64,000 nt of DNA from Notamacropus eugenii (Eukaryota; Chordata; Mammalia; Diprotodontia; Macropodidae). The stretch is taken from assembly GCF_028372415.1 (NCBI RefSeq), contig NC_092872.1:282723206-282787205 (forward strand). Reading direction: 5' to 3'. This document shows positions 11,070-22,677 of the stretch, piece after piece (the stretch's first letter is position 1; each line of letters starts with the position of its first letter). The position numbers and the translations under genes were made by a program. The notes beneath the pieces were generated by a model, which was given only the letters and a program-made list of their open reading frames with translations, was not told the origin of the DNA and searched no databases.

Positions 11070-11245
11070 ACTGATGGGGAAATCTGTCTAGTGTGATTGC
11101 ACACTATCAGATTGCTTTCCATCTTGGGGAGGGGGGAGGGGAGTAAGCGAAGGAGCAAAAATTTGGAACTCAAAATCTTACCAAAAGGAATGTTGAAAAC
11201 TATCTTTACATATAATTGGGAAAAAATAAAATACTATTAAATGGA
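11070..11245 (+). mobile_element. L1 3' UTR end
   Basis: Terminal L1 words: AAATTTGGAACTCAAAATCT, 'gaatgttgaaaactatctttacat', 'aaaaaataaaatactattaa'. Only the last ~175 bp are present. A different subfamily from the copy at 1740. Confidence 0.85.
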
Positions 11246-11589
11246 AAAATTACTTAAGATGCTCCAAAGTTAGGGACATAGATTATAATTGCTATTATGA
11301 GAATAGATTATGATTGTTTTTATGAGCAATTATACAGAGAAACCTTTTCAGTGTGCTAATGTTTGGCCATAACTCTCTCCATCAGCAGAACAGCCACATG
11401 GATCTCAGATGGCACATTTGCTTCATAAGTATTTCTGTTCAAAATGACCAGTAAGAAAGCAGAGAACAAGTCATCAGGGATCCCCTGATGGAGATGGGAA
11501 GGAAGATGATCCTGGTATGAATTGAAAGCTGAGAAAGAAGGACTTTCCTCAGTGAGCTGAGCTGGAAATGACCTCAGAGGGCTTCTCAT
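11246..11589. other. unassigned intergenic DNA
   Basis: No gene recognised. A minus-strand frame at 11356-11589 looks like chance. Confidence 0.3.
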
Positions 11590-11850
11590 CTAACCCACAC
11601 ATTTTACAGACCAGAAAACTTGGGCCTGTGACTTGCCTAAGGTCATGACAGGAAGGTAGAGTCCCTCTATCCCATTTCTAGAACACCACAGATCTTTTGG
11701 GGATGAGGATCACAGGCCATGATATCATGATTCCAAGATGGAAGGAAACCTAGAGGCCACCAAGGCAGGAAAATTAGTTTCAGAAATTGGAAGTAATTTA
11801 CCCAAGGTGACACAGGTAAGCAACTCAGCCTTCTCTTCACTTTATTAGAA
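11590..11850 (-). repeat. two antisense MIR fragments
   Basis: 11590-11700 holds 'attttacagaccagaaaac..tgacttgcctaaggtcatg'. 11745-11850 holds 'ggaagtaatttacccaaggtgacacaggtaag'. Both are diverged. Confidence 0.6.
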
Positions 11851-11884
11851 TGCCATTCCTATTGAATATTTACCCTCAGTGGAA

Positions 11885-12035
11885 AGATCAAGATGACCTG
11901 AGTTCAAATACTGCCACTGATATTCACCATATGTATGATAACCTCCCTGTGCCTTGGTTTCCTCATTGTAAAATGAGGGGTTTGGACTCAATGACTTCTA
12001 AGATTCCTTCTAGCTCAGAATCTATGGTCTTTTGC
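11885..12035 (+). repeat. MIR SINE
   Basis: ATGACCTGAGTTCAAATACT, then 'gtgccttggtttcctcattgtaaaatgagg', then GGACTCAATGACTTCTAAG. Confidence 0.85.
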
Positions 12036-12164
12036 TGCTGCAATTCCATCCCACAAAAGAGCTATTATGTTTTGATATATATTCTATTACCATTCTAGCC
12101 TGAGCTAGCTGAAGGAGCTGTAGTTCAGATGGTTTGGAAGAGACAGATTAGTGAAAAACTAAGA

Positions 12165-12285
12165 GGTAATATAATTCTCATTCCTTCTTTTACTGAAGAG
12201 GGAAACTGAGGCTCAGTGAGGGGAAGTGATGTACCCAAAGTCTTCCAGCTAATTAATACTGACAACCAGGGTATTCTAGAATCAG
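12165..12285 (-). repeat. MIR SINE fragment
   Basis: Antisense: GAGGGAAACTGAGGCTCAGT then 'gaagtgatgtacccaaagtc'. Confidence 0.75.
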
Positions 12286-12319
12286 AGAGTAGGAAGATTG
12301 TATGGTCCCTTACTACCCA

Positions 12320-12420
12320 CTTATTAACTCTCTGAGTCTCAGCTTCTAGATCTTTCATATGAGAGGACTGGACTAGATGGCCCCAGAGATCCTGGTGAAT
12401 CATCAATCCATGATCTAAAG
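12320..12420 (+). repeat. MIR SINE 3' half
   Basis: CTCTGAGTCTCAGCTTCTAG then 'ggactggactagatggcccc', ending in 'catgatctaaag'. Confidence 0.6.
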
Positions 12421-12424
12421 GTTG

Positions 12425-12535
12425 CGTAATCCACTTCTCCCCCTACCCCATTTTACAGATGAAGCCAAGAGGAGTCAAGTGACTTGCCCAAGGTCACATA
12501 GTAATTAATGGAGCTCCTCTGACTAGTCTGCCTTT
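12425..12535 (-). repeat. MIR SINE fragment
   Basis: Antisense: CATTTTACAGATGAAGCCAA then GACTTGCCCAAGGTCACATA. Confidence 0.75.
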
Positions 12536-12544
12536 TGCTGGGAT

Positions 12545-12657
12545 CCAGATGAGCTGGAGAAGGAAATGACAAGCCACTCGAGGATCTCTGCCAAGAAAAC
12601 CCCAAACGGAATCATGAAGAGTCAGACACGGTTGAAACCCTGAACAGAAGTAACAGA
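12545..12657 (+). repeat. MAR1-type SINE tail
   Basis: AGCTGGAGAAGGAAATGACA, 'ctctgccaagaaaacccc', 'catgaagagtcagacacgg': the 3' half of the marsupial SINE with no head. Confidence 0.85.
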
Positions 12658-12659
12658 CT

Positions 12660-13011
12660 TATGATCCTGAGTGACTTGGAGGATGGTGGTGTCCTCAACA
12701 GTAAAGGTTGGAAAGTTGGGAGGGAGAAATGAGTTCAGCTTGGGAAAAATTGCACTTAAGGTGTCTAGGGCTCCTCCAGTTCAGTTTGAGGAGGGAGTCT
12801 GGAGGTTAGGAAAAGAGATTAAGAATGGATAAGCAGATCTGAGACTCATCTACTTACCCATGATAACTGAATGTATGTGAATGGATGAGATCACCAAGGG
12901 AAATAATTTAGAGGAAGAAGGACTGGGGGCCTGGGTCAGAGCCCTGGGGGACACCCACACCGTCATTGGGCCAAATTCAGACCTTTATCTTTTAATCCCC
13001 AGCACCGTCTC
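12660..13011. other. unassigned intergenic DNA
   Basis: No gene. The text around 12700-12960 (GTCAGAGCCCTGGGGGACAC etc.) may be decayed LINE, not assigned. Confidence 0.3.
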
Positions 13012-13250
13012 GTAATAATAATGGTTAGCATTTATACAGCAAAGTAAAACATTTTATAAATATTATCTCATTCGATGCCCACAACAATCCTGGGAGGTAG
13101 GTGGTATTATCCTCATTTTACACATGAGGAAACTGAGGCAGGTTAAGCAGCTTGCTTTGCTTCATACAGCTAGGGAAATCCTTGAATCCAGATTTGAATT
13201 TAGGTCTTCCTGACTCTGGGTCTGGGGCTCTATCCACTGAACTGTCTCTT
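13012..13250 (-). repeat. full-length MIR SINE
   Basis: Antisense MIR from 'gttagcatttatacagc', through TTTACACATGAGGAAACTGA, to 'ctctatccactgaactgtctct'. Confidence 0.9.
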
Positions 13251-13889
13251 AACAAATGCAGTGTTTTCTTGAGTGATTTTCCCTTTACTGGAAGTATCCA
13301 AGCCAAGACCAGGAGGGGTTATAGCGGCCTTTTCTGCTTGAAGTTTGATGATGCACTAGATGACCCATAAGGCCCCTTCCAGGCTTCAATTTCTAAGGAA
13401 AGAATGAAATGCACCTGGCTTCTTTATTTATTAGTGGTTAATCCCTTAATGTCCTCTTTAGTCACCTTTACTTATGTAAACAGATTGTTTCATACCAGGA
13501 AGGTTACCCTAAGGGAAAAATAAAACCAAACAAAGCCTGGAGCCTACCTGTCTTTGCCTTGGATGTTCTGAAAGTGAAAATGTATCTGGGCATTTCTGGA
13601 GAAAGCCCTTGGTGCTTAGACCTTTATTTACGCGTCTTGATGTTAAGGTCCAAGCCACAGACGTTTCTCTTAAGTCCTCCTGGGTACATAGATTGCAGCT
13701 ATCTCTGCCAAGTCACCTTCCTCCATTGAAATTGAGAATGGTTGACTTCCTTCAGGGCTCGGGCCCAGAGTCACCTTCTTTCTGAAGGTTTCCCTTCCCT
13801 TCTCCCCCAGCTCCTCCTGCCTTCCCCTTGGCAGGGCACTTTCCTTCCGGTCTCTTTGGGTCTCCTGCTTGTGTAGGTATTGTCTCCAT
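13251..13889. other. unassigned intergenic DNA
   Basis: No gene. Bases 13320-13395 resemble a SINE/CR1 terminus. The remainder up to the L2 is unassigned. Confidence 0.3.
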
Positions 13890-14072
13890 TGACATCTCCA
13901 GTGACACCCTGGCCTTCCCCCATGCTTGGAATGGTCTTCCTCCCTCTGCTCTGACTTCTCTGGCTTCCTTTAAATCCCACCTTCGACAGGAAGCCTTCCC
14001 CAGCCCCTCTTCACCATAGTGCCTTCTCTCTCTTAGTTATTTCCTATTTATCCTGAATGTATCTTGCTTCCT
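13890..14072 (+). mobile_element. L2 LINE 3' fragment
   Basis: L2 3' region: 'cttggaatggtcttcctccctctg', TCTGGCTTCCTTTAAATCCC, AGGAAGCCTTCCCCAGCCCC. Ends where a SINE has inserted. Confidence 0.8.
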
Positions 14073-14388
14073 GGGGAAGCTAGGTGGTGCAGTGGATAGA
14101 GCACCAGTACAGGACTCAGAAGGTCCTGAGTTCAAATCTCACTTCAGACACTTGACACTCACTAGCTGTGTGACCTTGGGCAAGTCACTTAACACCCCAA
14201 TTGCCTCATCCTGGGTCATCTCCAGTCATCCTGATGAATATCTGGTCACTGGATTCAGATGGCTCTGAAGGAGGAGTGAGATTGGTGACCTGCACAGCCC
14301 TCCCTCACTCAAAACAAAGTCAAGTGCAAGTCATGTCATTATTTCTCTGATGGCATGGTCTTCTTCCGCAATGAAGGACGAACATAAT
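14073..14388 (+). repeat. full-length marsupial SINE (WSINE-type)
   Basis: Head GGGGAAGCTAGGTGGTGCAG, core 'gtgtgaccttgggcaagtcacttaac', long unique tail including 'tgatgaatatctggtcactgg' and 'aagtgcaagtcatgtcatt', ending AATGAAGGACGAACATAAT. The tail resembles the RTE 3' ends in this window. A sister copy is at 59837. Confidence 0.95.
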
Positions 14389-14479
14389 ATCTGGGATCCA
14401 CAAATTGGTCTTTTCTGACTTTTCCCATTGTTTCACCCCTTACCTTCCCCCTCCCCCCATCCAGTGACATTCGTCTCTT

Positions 14480-14827
14480 TGCACTGTCTCAAACATGACA
14501 CTATCAGCCAAGTCCAAGTAGTCCAGTATTGCCCATGCCAGGGAAGTTCTCCCTCCTCATCTCCCCCTCCCAGCTTCCCTGGCTTCCTTCAAGTTCTAGC
14601 TAAAATCTCAGCTTCTACAAGAAGCCTTGCCCAATCTCTCTTAATGCTACTGCCTTCCCTGAGTTACTAACACCAAGTTATTCTGTCTACAGCTTGCTTG
14701 TACAGAGTCCTTTGCACATTATTTACCCCATTATCTCTTTGAAAGCACAGACTGTTTTTTGCATCTTTTTATATCCCCAGCACTTAGCCCAGTGGCTTAA
14801 AGAGCTTAGTAAATGCTTGATGACTAA
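14480..14827 (+). mobile_element. L2 LINE 3' end
   Basis: A second L2 copy covering the same region as 13890-14072: 'cttccctggcttccttcaagttc', AAGAAGCCTTGCCCAATCTC, 'tatccccagcacttagcccagtgg', 'agtaaatgcttgatgac'. Because the segment is repeated, this is a separate insertion. Confidence 0.85.
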
Positions 14828-15099
14828 AGAAGACATAAGAGGGGGTCACAGTTGCAGTCAGTAACACTCTCAGCTGGCCCCATCAGGATAAAATGTCACT
14901 GGGAAATATTTAATAAAATAAATAAAAATACAATAGAACATAATCCCAGTCGGTGGTGTTCTAAGTCAATATGCAGCCTCAGGGATCCTCACATGGATTC
15001 ACAGCCCCCTGTCCATTTGAGTTTAGCACCACTGAGGTAAGGCAGGGCACTTGCCTTTTGTTGTTCAGATAACTGATGGTAACTAGGTCTATATGTTCC
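14828..15099. other. unassigned intergenic DNA
   Basis: No gene or clear repeat seen. Confidence 0.3.
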
Positions 15100-15262
15100 T
15101 GTTAAAAAAGCAACCATTTATCTTTGCCTGTTTGTGTCTTATTTCCCTAATTAGATTGTCTCTTCTCACAGGACCACCTGCACTTCTCTGCATATTGCTG
15201 ATCCTCCATAGACACTTCTTGAATGAATGAATGAATGAATGAATGAATGAATGAATGAATGA
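15100..15262 (+). repeat. L2 tail ending in (GAAT)n
   Basis: A weak L2 3' end ('cctccatagacacttcttgaatgaatg') whose terminal GAAT has expanded to about ten units at 15221-15262. Confidence 0.7.
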
Positions 15263-16029
15263 AAGAAACATTCCACCAGCATCCTCCAGGAACTGATCCT
15301 GGGATATCAAAGTGTCTGAAAAAATTCAGTAGTAATTAACAGAAGATGGACTGAATTCTCTGGCCATTGGCTGCCCTTCTAATGATCTTAGGAAGTCTTG
15401 GGACATCCATCACCTTACCTCAATCTGATCTCTGCTAACGATCCCGACAAAGAATGAATAGGGTTGTCTCTTTCTGGAGCAACTGAGGAGAGAGATAAGC
15501 TTCTTGCTTGTAGTTTTTTAATGAGTTAGAAGTTCCAAGCCTGTCGTATTTTTCCCAGGCTTGATTCCATTTGGTAGGAACTTGTATACTTCTCTTCCTT
15601 ATCTAAGCCTCCTGAGTCTTCCCTGACCACACAGAGAGATGGCAGCCCTTCCTGTCTTGGGAATGTGACTTAAGCTGCCATCCTCCACTCAGCCTCTCCA
15701 CGGGTGCCTCATTTAGCTGGGCACAGAGGTGACTGTCTTTGGCAGATCCTCCTAAGCTAGAGAGACTTCTGGTGGTTGTCTGGGGATGGTCAACATAGCT
15801 GTGCTCTCAGTCTCCTCTACTTGCCCACCTACACTTTGAATGCATTGTCACGGGCTTAGATTGAACATTCCATTAGCTCAAAATCTATTAACTTCTTCTT
15901 GTTTCCATTCTTGCTGTCCTTCCTTCAAGAAAGGTGTCTGCTTAATAGGGTGGTATCATTGTCTGCTTTGTACCTGTGTTCTCTCCAGCCAGTAATCTGG
16001 AGAGCAGATGCTCTTCTGTTTCTCTCTCC
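15263..16029. other. unassigned intergenic DNA
   Basis: No gene recognised. The later part may belong to the L2 that starts more clearly at 16030. Confidence 0.3.
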
Positions 16030-16219
16030 CACATTTGTGGCTTTGCCCAAGTAGTGCCCCATGCTGGGCACCCTCTCTTCTCATTTCACAGAATCTCTTG
16101 CTTCCTTCAATGCACAGCCCAGAACCATGTCCTCCACAAGACCTTCCCTGAAGCATGTCAGCCCTCCCCTCCTCCAGTTATAGTGCCCAATCCCCTCTTT
16201 TTAAAGTGTGTTTAAGTCC
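16030..16219 (+). mobile_element. L2 LINE fragment, left of retrovirus
   Basis: L2 3' region ('tgccccatgctgggcaccctctc', 'acaagaccttccctgaagc'), interrupted by the retroviral fossil and resumed at 23131. Confidence 0.7.
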
Positions 16220-16223
16220 CTAG

Positions 16224-16671
16224 TGAGTGGGATAGGTTTAGTGAAGACTTCTCAGATTGTAGTTCTTCTCCCAGGGGTGAGGTAAGACTGAGAGGCTCAA
16301 GGTGACTATATTTTTAGAACAGAATAATTCCATATAAGGATATAAAACTGTGTAGTACATTAGGGTCTCAATGATTGGATAAAGTTTACCTAATTCTTCA
16401 ATGTCTTCATTTCAAAGGGATTGGTTAGATTTCGTGTCTAGAATGTAAGATCATATTCTCAGCTAATGAGAATAATGGTCAGTGGCGGGGAGGGACTTGC
16501 GTTAGAGCCTATATAAATCACTGCCTTTTCTTTGCCTTTGGCTTTCCTACTCCAGGTGAACTGCTGTAGGATTGTCCAGATTCTCGAGAATTGAATAAAT
16601 CACTTTTCTGTCATCACTTTGAGAGGCCTCTGAGTAATTGATTTATGTAGGGACCTGAGCCATCCCACACA
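16224..16671 (+). repeat. 5' LTR
   Basis: 448 bp, TG...CA. It holds a TATA box (CCTATATAAATC near 16508) and a poly-A signal AATAAA near 16595, so U3-R-U5 order is preserved. Confidence 0.95.
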
Positions 16672-16674
16672 GTT

Positions 16675-16692
16675 TGGGGGCTCGTCCGGGAT
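16675..16692 (+). promoter_or_regulatory. tRNA-Pro primer-binding site of the ERV
   Basis: TGGGGGCTCGTCCGGGAT matches the 3' end of tRNA-Pro over all 18 bases and lies 3 bp after the 5' LTR, as in gammaretroviruses. Confidence 0.95.
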
Positions 16693-17200
16693 CTGTGACC
16701 TTTCTGAGAGACGGCTGACAGCTCAGTTCAAAGACTGGGTGCCCGTGGGGAGATTTCCCCATCGTCCTTGAAAAGGGCTGCTGGGCCTCCCTCTCTGCAA
16801 GGTAACGACCCAAAGCAGAGGAACTCAGTGAAGACAGAAAAGAATAGAGATAGGGACTCCAAAGACTCTGAAGCTGTGAAGTGTGTAAAAATGCCAACCG
16901 GTTGGTGTTGAAGGTTGCAGTCAGGCAACTTGTACGCGTATACAACCCAGCGGTAAGCGCGGGGGGGGGGGGGGGCCTGGGGGTCAATTCTTTGAGTCTT
17001 AGATAGACTCGGGGAGAAGGTGACGACTCCCAACCAAATTGGTGGACTGCAGGACCCCAGGGTGAAGGGCCCCCCCAAAAAACGTTTGCTGGGTCACTGT
17101 GGGTGGGTGGGTGACCCCCACTGAGAGCTAGCGAGGGAGCTAGCAAAATTTGTTGAGTCATAGACTTGGAGGTGTTAGTGACAACCCTCGACCAAAAGAA

Positions 17201-17430
17201 TGGGGAAGGGGCAGTCCAAACCCCACCGAGCTTCGGAATGGAGTCAGGAAATACCGGTAAATAGTTCTTTGGGAAATCAGTTACAAAAATTGGCACAAAT
17301 TACCAAATTATAGAGGAAAGGACAAGAAGAAGATGATTAAGTATTGTTGTTTCATATGGGGTGAAAAGATATCAGAGGAGGAGGCACAATATGGCCCAAA
17401 TATGGTTCCTCCAAGGATTGGGTTTGCCAA
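17201..17430 (+). mobile_element. gag start remnant of the ERV
   Basis: A short gag-like start with the glycine-2 (myristoylation-type) beginning of a matrix protein. Gag is not recognisable beyond this. Fossil, broken. Confidence 0.5.
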
Positions 17431-18692
17431 AAATTTAAACCTATATGTACTATTCTATTCTGTTAAATGTTTTGTCTGTATATGTTGTGTTGGTATTTCT
17501 GTGTGAATGAAAGTCTGTGTGTCTCTGTTTTTATCTGATAAGGTTGTAAATTTAGCCAGCCAGCCAGCAGGAGCAGAAAGGCTGAGCTGAACTGTCCTTG
17601 AAATTCCTGTTACTCCTCTTCTTCAACCCCTCCATGCTAGTTTCAGACGGGCGGAGGGACAAGGAGGGAGAGAAAAATTATTTTACTGTTCAGTTTATAT
17701 AGTTGGTAACAGCAAGTAAAAGAATGTAGGAGAAGTAGAAAGAAATGTTATGTGCAGTTTCAAAGTGGCTTGAGGGAAAGGCAGGAGAATTTAAGCAGGT
17801 AGAGATGATGAGCGGGGGTACTGTGTAATCAGAAGGCTTGGAAGAAGTACAAAAGGGAGGGAGGGAATTTATCTTTTTCCCTCAGATCAAAGAGGCATGC
17901 TAGCAACCATTTAACCATTTCCTGCCTCACCCAAAAGAAGAAATTTTAGTGTAATGGGAAATAACAGAAAGTTAATTGAATTCATTCTGGTTGTATTTGG
18001 AATTGTGAATAGGTGGAGTGTGTCATTCTTAATTTAATGTTTAAGACAGGTTAGAATTTATTAAAGTTTGGTGGAAGTAAGCAGAAGATTAGAAAGTAAA
18101 AGAAAATCTCAAGTAAGCAACTTAGAGCTGAGAGTTTTGAATTTAGGTTTAATTAGATCAATATATTTGATGCCAGACAATGTATTTAAAGTAAAAAGAT
18201 AATAAGTTTAGGTTTTTATTTTTCTTTGCAGAGTGGGAGGGCCAGAAAGGGGTGGCCTTGGGAATCCCGGCACAAATAAGAGGAGTGCAGAGACACCCAG
18301 TAGCATTTCTGCCAAAAATGTTAGATCCAGTAACAAAAGGATAGGCATTTGTTAGATGCAACATTAATCTAATGTAACTGTTACACGATTTTAAATTTTG
18401 TAATTTATTACATATAGACTGGGGTTTTAAAAAGATGTGATAGAAATTTGATAATTTGAAACTTACAGTTGGTTATAAAAAAAAGGAGTTGAATAGGTTA
18501 ATGGCTTATTTTAAGTTTTAAGTAAACTTAAATAAGTTTAAATTTTTAGGTAATTCATCTAAATATTGTATTAGAAATTGCATTGTTAAGCTAATTAGTG
18601 AATTGGTTAAAAAGAGCTGTTATGAATTTTTTTTGTAAGTTTTCTTGTTCAAGCATTCTTATTAAGAAAATGAGAATGCTTTAAAAATGTAC

Positions 18693-18751
<59 letters not shown>

Positions 18752-21600
18752 GGTGTGATTTTCAAGCCTGTTCCATCTGAGGATGTATTATGCTAAAAGT
18801 TTATTTCTGCTGTTGAAAAGGAAATTTTAGCTAAAATTGTTTTTGCCATGAATCAAGCATTTACTCTAAAGTTATGTTTGTAAAAGAAAGTTTATGGGCC
18901 AATGTGAAAAGGCTTTGGGTTTAGGTCTTTTCTTGTGATTTCTGTCAATTAGTTTCAAGGGGATTGTGATAAATTGCAAACTGTACATAAGAGAGGAAAT
19001 ATTTGTTGTATTAAGAAATACTTTGTAAAATCTTTCGTATGGGTTTTTGGAAGGCCTACCTATCCAGTTTGTATTTGTAAGTTACAAAAGTGGGAAGAAT
19101 TTAGTTTCTCTAATAGGATATGAAAACGCAATTGATGTCATCTGAAATTTATTGTTCAGGTTCATAGCTAAAACAATTTGTTACCACTTATACAAAATTA
19201 TGTTTGCCATTTGTAATTCTAATGCTAAAGCCTAAAGCTGGTGCACTGTGTGAATATGTGGGGGAAGAAGCAGTCCTCAGGCTAGTAACAAGCACAGCCC
19301 CAGCAGCTGAGGAGATTGTATTAGAACTTGCTTGGTGAGAATTTGAAAATGTATAAGAAATGATCTTCAGTGATTGGCTCTTTAGGGCAAATTTAAGATC
19401 TAAGAAGTAAATAAAATCCCTGGGAACATTCTTTCTAAATCTAATGGAAATAAATAGATATTGTATCATTGTTCCATAGAACAAGATTGGGATTTAAAGT
19501 GAACTGTAATTGTATTTTATTTAAAGAAGGATTCAGGGAAAGGAATCCCTTACAAAAAAAAAAAAAGGTGGGGGGGGGGGGTGGCCCCAGGTGGTCTGGG
19601 AGCTCCGGGAATGGTCTCGATGGGAGTGGCCAGTAAACTGGAGATTTGGACGGATAGAATTAAGAGTGGGAAGTAGAATAGACTTGGGCATAGTGATAGA
19701 GTGGACCTTAGGAGAGCCGGTTCATGTGGAAAAAAAAAAAACAAAATAAAAAACCAAGCAGTTTTCAAGGTGAAGTTTTCCAGGGCCTTTAGACAAATGA
19801 GACTAAAACTCTTTTGGAGTAATGGACAAAGGTCCCAACTTGGAATAAGATCTTTACATGTTACAAAATGATGTAAAAGCAATTAGTATTAAAACAATTG
19901 ACTGAATTAATTATTGAGACTAAATCAGAGGCATCTTCAGTTTGGGAAAAAGAATTTCAGTCTAATTTTCTTAGAGGTAGGTAGCCTCTGGTAATATTTG
20001 GCATTGAAAGTTAAATGATTGTTTTGATTTGAATTCATTACATGAACATAAAAATTCAAGTTAGTGATTGAACTTATCACATGTGTAGCTCATTCTTTTA
20101 GATTGAGCAGGGTTAGAAAGGGATAAAGTAGTTTGGGAAACAGATATAAATCTATTAGAGCAATGACTTATGATTGTTATTCAATCAGGAACTAGAACAT
20201 GTATAGAAAGGCATGTAAGCTACTTAAGACCTGCTTCAAAAGATGTTCCTTGGCCAATGTGAAATTAGTCATGTCTGAAACTGATTATTGGAGCTTGCTA
20301 TTTTAAGATTTTTGTGGGACTATTAACTAACTGTTCTTCTGAGTCTAACTCCAGGTGTGGATGGCAAGAGAGGCGGTTTGAGCCACTGATCCATGATGCC
20401 AGTAAGCCTGTGAGATGCTGGTATGAACTGCAAAAGGTGATCTCATGGGAAGGTCGGGAGAGTGGCTGTTCAGCCTGAGCTGAGGTAGGATTCTCCTGAC
20501 TCAATTTCCCCACTGACACCTGGCAGACTTGAAGCCTGGCTGAATGCCAGTTGACAATCTACTCCTGCCTGGAACTGACGTGAAGTAAGGGAGATGTTGT
20601 TTCCCTGCAATGTCCCCACTCTTAGTGGCAAATTCCTAAAATCAGAAGTTTTGTAAGTAATAATGCCAGATCTGTTGAATAATAGATTGTTGGTAGGGGA
20701 ACATCTGAGGTTGAGTCTAAAATTAAGCTAACAGCTTTAGGACTTTAGACCAACAACAATAAGTTAGGGTCCTCTAATTCTTAGTAATAGTGTGGAGATG
20801 ATTAGGTCAAGGGCTTGTGAGACTAGAATTATTATTTTGTCTGAGTTGGTTAATGTTAAATGAAAAATGGTTTGTGGACTATATTGTAAATGCTTTAAAA
20901 GAAGCATCACATGATCAGAAGTTGGAATTGTTTTATGATGTGATATGCACTGTGTTAAAAATGATTATTTATTGTATTTATATAAGTACTGGAGCCTGGT
21001 ATTGACTTCTTAGTGAAATCTCATCTTCCTAATGAGGGAATGAATAATGACTTACTGTGAAATGTAGAAGCTGCATTTTAATGTGAATTTTCTTTTCTTT
21101 TAAAAAAAATGACAATTTGTCAAAGTTTCAATTTTGATTTTTGTAAGAGTGATAGGAATGGTAATCTAAGATGGTATTAAGTTCAGTTTTGTAGGAGAGT
21201 GGACATCTGGATTTCTACAAGAAGATGAAGAGAAGAAGATGCTGAGATGCTGCGCTGAAGACTGTTTGAAGGAGCATCCAGATCAGAAAACTGCATAAGA
21301 TGATACTTCTCCCCAGACTGCTGTATGAGATGGAACCTCTAAATGGACAATTCATTAATTTACCTTTCCCTTTGAATCTCTGTATGAAGGGAAAGATTCG
21401 TAAGGGAAAGAATGTGAAGGGGTCATGACTATGACTATTTGTAGAGTTGCATATATATATGAATAGTACTAAGAATAACACAGAATATAAAGAATGGGTA
21501 CGGAAGTGGGAGAATGGGACACATAGGATGATGTTTGATACTTTCTGGAGTGTAATCAATAGAACTGGGGAGAATTATCAACATTGTATATGGAAGAGGA
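17431..21600 (+). mobile_element. ERV interior without recognisable pol
   Basis: AT-rich sequence inside the proviral boundaries. I find no reverse transcriptase, integrase or protease hallmark in any frame and no frame over about 110 codons. It may be a deleted or replaced gag-pol, or belong to a non-autonomous family. Confidence 0.6.
18689..18749. repeat. (TA)n microsatellite inside the ERV
   Basis: About 60 bp of nearly pure TA, with two TG interruptions. Confidence 0.95.
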
Positions 21601-21632
21601 AACAACAACTATGAAGGTGTAAGTCAGAGATC

Positions 21633-22630
21633 ATGAAAGGAGGACCATTAGGCCCGGAAGATGTGAAGTACTTTCTGGTTGTGGATTGTAGGGTAAGACT
21701 GTTTCTAGAGGAAAATCCTGCTTTGAGAGGACATTATTGGATATGTGGACAGACAGCTTATACTCACCTTCCGTTAAACTGGAGGGGTGTTTGTTATATT
21801 GGATTGGTGAGACCTAAATTCTTTTTCTTGCCTGAATCAGGGAAACGGCATCTGGGGGTTCCTCTATATGATGATCTAGCCAAAAGGAAGAGGAACATTG
21901 ACACCTCCCTCACTCAAACTGGAAATGCAAATAGGTGGGGTGACACTTGGCCTCCTGAAAGGATAATCAGAGAGTATGGGCCTGCAACTTGGGCTCAAGA
22001 TGAGAGTTGGGGTTATAGAACCCCTATATATCTATTAAATAGACTAATCAGACTCCAAGCAGTAGTTGAAATTATTACCAATCAAACAGCGGAAGATTTG
22101 GACTTCTTGGCTGATCAAGCCACACAAACTAGGGAAGCAGTACTTCCCTACAACCCAGAAGTAGGTTGATCTTAGATTATTTACTTGCAGAAGAAGGGGG
22201 AGTTTGTGGAAAACTCAATTTATCTACATGTTGCTTAAAAATTGATGATAATGGAAGAATAGTGAAAGAGATCACCAAAAATATCAGGAAGGTTGCTCAT
22301 GTTCCTGTACAAACTTGGAACTCCCTTTTCAATACGTGGTCCTGTTTTGAAGGGAGCTGGTAGAAGAGATTACTGTGGTTTGGCATCATAGCAATTAGTG
22401 GTATCATATTACTTCCTATTTGTTTACCTTGTTTGATTTCACTTATTACTAAAATAGTTAGAAATTCTCTACTAAAACTTGCTAGAGTAGAAGAGAGGAC
22501 CAAAGGAGCCCTTTGGTTGATGATACTAAAGAAGGAAGGATGAGCACCTGTGGAGACAAAAGACAGGCATGATCCTAATTGGGATGAGGAGATTAATAGA
22601 CAGTGTGAGATCATGTTACAGCACTGTGGT
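21633..22630 (+). mobile_element. envelope remnant of the ERV
   Basis: Surface-subunit C-terminal residues (with WICGQ and NWRGVCYIG), a heptad-rich transmembrane-subunit segment, a cysteine loop of the EGGVCG...CC type, and a hydrophobic membrane span with a short tail can be read between these limits. This identifies a gamma-type envelope. It is a broken fossil with a few breaks. Confidence 0.85.
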
Positions 22631-22665
22631 TGAAATATCCGTGAGAAGTCTTCAGGTTAATAAAT

Positions 22666-22676
22666 AAGAGGAGGGA
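22666..22676 (+). promoter_or_regulatory. polypurine tract of the ERV
   Basis: The purine run AAGAGGAGGGA lies directly before the 3' LTR, where plus-strand priming occurs in retroviruses. Confidence 0.8.
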
Positions 22677-22677
22677 T

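Noticed and set aside
16643-17296. 217-codon minus-strand frame, the longest in the window
   Set aside because: It is the antisense of the retroviral leader (primer site and 5' noncoding region), GC-rich and without any known domain.
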